This document shows, in pieces, positions 5,283 through 6,579 of a stretch of 6,579 bases of DNA; within the stretch, counting starts at the first letter, position 1; every line of letters begins with the position of its first letter. The stretch lies in the NCBI GenBank assembly GCA_030699055.1, contig JAUYKX010000049.1, positions 1 through 6,579 of the forward strand. Direction: 5' to 3'. Under the pieces are notes generated by a model. The model was given only the letters and a program-made list of their open reading frames with translations. It made no database searches and was not told the origin of the DNA. The stretch comes from Candidatus Nanopelagicales bacterium. Lineage in GTDB: Bacteria > Actinomycetota > Actinomycetes > S36-B12 > UBA10799. A program made the position numbers and the translations under genes.

Positions 5283-6113
5283 ATGCCAAACGAATCCCCG
5301 GACAAGTCGCCCGTGGGCGACCCAGAAGATCTGGAACTGGACCTGGCTCTGGCCCTCAACATGGCCGACGAAGCCGACAAGATTTCACTATCCCGCTGGG
5401 GGGCCTCCGACCTGCGGGTGGAGAGCAAACCGGATCTCACGCCGGTCACCGAGGCCGACAAGGGTGTCGAGCATCTGATCCGCCAGATGCTCGGTGAGCG
5501 GCGTCCCACTGACCGGATCATCGGCGAAGAGTTCGGTGGCGCCGAATCGGCCTTGCCCGCCGGACGCACGTGGGTGATCGATCCCATCGACGCGACCGCG
5601 AACTACGTGCGCCGAGTGCCGGTGTGGGCGACCCTCATCTGTCTGATGCTCGATGGCGATCCAATCCTCGGAGTGGTGTCGGCACCTGGCCTCGGTCGTC
5701 GGTGGTGGGCGCTGAAAGATTCGGGAGCCTGGGTGTCGGAATTCGGGAGATCGGCCCGGCGCATCGAAGTCAGTGCGGTCGGTTCACTTTCCCATGCCTC
5801 GTTCTCCTACTCCGATGACGTTGGATGGGCCGAACTAGGTGCTGACCGCGGGCTGGATCATCTACGCAGCGAATGCTGGCGCAGCAGGGCTTACGGCGAC
5901 TTCTACTCCCACCTGCTGGTCGCCGAGGGGGCCGTCGACGTCGCCGCGGAGCCCTGTCTGAAGATTTGGGACATGGCGGCCGTGGTCGCGATCGTCAGGG
6001 AGTCTGGGGGTCGGGCCACCTCGTTCGATGGCGGGGAACCGTTGCTGGCCGGCTGCTTGGTCACCAGTAATGGGATCCTGCACGACGCACTGCTGGCCAC
6101 CCTAGCCAGTTGA
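5283..6113 (+). CDS. hisN: Histidinol-phosphatase, inositol-monophosphatase fold
   Basis: Mg-dependent phosphatase expected to convert histidinol phosphate to histidinol, the penultimate stage of histidine synthesis. The protein has 276 residues. Family motifs: TPVTEADK at 53-60, GEE at 81-83, metal-binding D100-P-I-D103-A-T105 and W229-D230-M-A-A. HisN-type signatures that separate it from inositol monophosphatase and CysQ are NYVRRVPVWATLI at 107-119 and SRAYGDFYSHLLVAEGAVDVAAEP at 201-224. The phosphate loop reads DPIDATAN where HisN usually has DPIDGTKN, a Gly-to-Ala and Lys-to-Ala change. The ATG at 5283 is preferred because the frame further upstream overlaps rsgA and has no homology. 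Its stop codon abuts the opposing pyrF stop. Inositol monophosphatase is a less likely alternative. Confidence 0.9.
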   Translation: MPNESPDKSPVGDPEDLELDLALALNMADEADKISLSRWGASDLRVESKPDLTPVTEADKGVEHLIRQMLGERRPTDRIIGEEFGGAESALPAGRTWVIDPIDATANYVRRVPVWATLICLMLDGDPILGVVSAPGLGRRWWALKDSGAWVSEFGRSARRIEVSAVGSLSHASFSYSDDVGWAELGADRGLDHLRSECWRSRAYGDFYSHLLVAEGAVDVAAEPCLKIWDMAAVVAIVRESGGRATSFDGGEPLLAGCLVTSNGILHDALLATLAS

Positions 6114-6116
6114 TCA
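6111..6116. other. Abutting convergent stop codons (TGATCA) of hisN and pyrF
   Basis: The hisN TGA (6111-6113) is followed immediately by the reverse complement of the pyrF TGA (6114-6116). There is no intergenic base, so any terminator for either gene must lie inside the other coding region. No stem-loop with a T-run is apparent around the junction. Confidence 0.95.
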
Positions 6117-6579
6117 GTCGCGAAAAACCTCGGCGATCTCAGCCTGAATTCGCTCGGCGGCCGCTCGCGGGTCCGCGGCGGTCCTGATCGGCCGCCCGAC
6201 CACGATGTAGTCGGCACCGTTGCGGAAAGCATCGGTCGGGGTTACCGCGCGCTTCTGGTCATCGCCAGCGATGACGTTGTCCACCGGCCTGATCCCAGGC
6301 GAGATGACCAGCAACCTCTCCCCCAGCGTCTCGCGCAACCGGGAGGCTTCCAGACCCGAAGAAACAACACCGTCGCATCCGACGGCCAGCGCCCGCCTGG
6401 CTCGCGATTCGACAAGGTCGACCACGTCGACTTTGAAGCCCAGGTCGTCCAGGTCACCTCGATCAAGGCTGGTCAACACGGTGACCGCCAGTACCGCCAG
6501 CCCTCCGGACTTGGCGGTGGCGGCCGCTCGCATCATCGCGTCGTTGCCATGAACCGTGACGAAAGTGGCACCAATTTCG
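6114..6579 (-). CDS. pyrF: Orotidine 5'-phosphate decarboxylase, C-terminal part
   Basis: Decarboxylates OMP to UMP in the last step of pyrimidine synthesis. The N-terminus, including the catalytic DxKxxD motif, lies beyond the right edge; 154 residues are visible. They begin EIGATFVTVHGNDAMM and continue with LAVTVLTSLD, DGVVSSGLEA, ISPGIRP, AGDDQKRAVTP and GADYIVVGRPI. The SPGIRP, GDDQKR and GRPI segments form the nucleotide-phosphate end of the barrel. This is the short E. coli/Bacillus-type enzyme and not the longer form I associate with Mycobacterium and Streptomyces. The whole fragment is in one uninterrupted frame and ends RD-stop at the hisN stop. An in-frame ATG at 6536 lies inside the conserved barrel and is not the true start. 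Confidence 0.93.
   Translation of the reverse strand, partial: EIGATFVTVHGNDAMMRAAATAKSGGLAVLAVTVLTSLDRGDLDDLGFKVDVVDLVESRARRALAVGCDGVVSSGLEASRLRETLGERLLVISPGIRPVDNVIAGDDQKRAVTPTDAFRNGADYIVVGRPIRTAADPRAAAERIQAEIAEVFRD

Noticed and set aside
1..6579. CRISPR array, insertion sequence, tRNA/rRNA, riboswitch or toxin-antitoxin module
   Set aside because: No spaced direct repeats, transposase frames, clover-leaf or known leader motifs were seen; nearly all bases are occupied by housekeeping genes.

Overview
The window looks like a core-genome segment of a GC-rich actinobacterium. A SigR/SigH-type ECF sigma factor sits with its RsrA-type zinc anti-sigma factor beside aroA, rsgA and hisN. From memory, sigR/sigH and rsrA/rshA lie close to aroA, rsgA and sometimes hisN in Streptomyces, Mycobacterium and Corynebacterium. 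A 24-codon gene matches the actinobacterial ribosomal protein bL37. Several details (a proteobacterial-looking PyrF, probable leaderless promoters, an unrecognised 168-residue protein) suggest a deep branch such as Acidimicrobiia rather than Streptomyces or Mycobacterium, but that placement is inference.

Layout, left to right: (1) a minus-strand biotin carboxylase (acetyl/propionyl-CoA carboxylase alpha-type), first 370 residues, running off the left edge. (2) A 32-bp divergent gap with back-to-back -10-like boxes, then a plus-strand gene of unknown function (168 aa) and the tiny bL37 gene. (3) The minus-strand pair sigR-rsrA, overlapping by GTGA, whose rsrA end faces bL37 across 8 bp. (4) A 172-bp divergent control region holding an excellent SigR-type promoter (GGGAAT-N18-GTTG) pointing into sigR, a perfect 19-bp palindrome in the predicted sigR leader, and a -10 box for aroA. 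(5) Plus-strand aroA and rsgA, overlapping by GTGA, then hisN after 64 bp. (6) The C-terminal 154 residues of a minus-strand pyrF, whose stop codon abuts that of hisN (TGATCA).

Function: the sigR-rsrA pair is a disulfide-stress switch that appears to transcribe itself. Around it are biosynthetic and translation housekeeping genes: aroA (chorismate/aromatics), hisN (histidine), pyrF (UMP), a biotin-dependent carboxylase subunit (malonyl- or methylmalonyl-CoA), rsgA (30S maturation) and bL37 (50S subunit). There is no sign of mobile elements, CRISPR, tRNA or rRNA. No gene-free stretch exceeds 172 bp. The items most worth attention are the sigR control region, the unrecognised two-unit protein, and the apparent mix of leaderless and Shine-Dalgarno-led genes.
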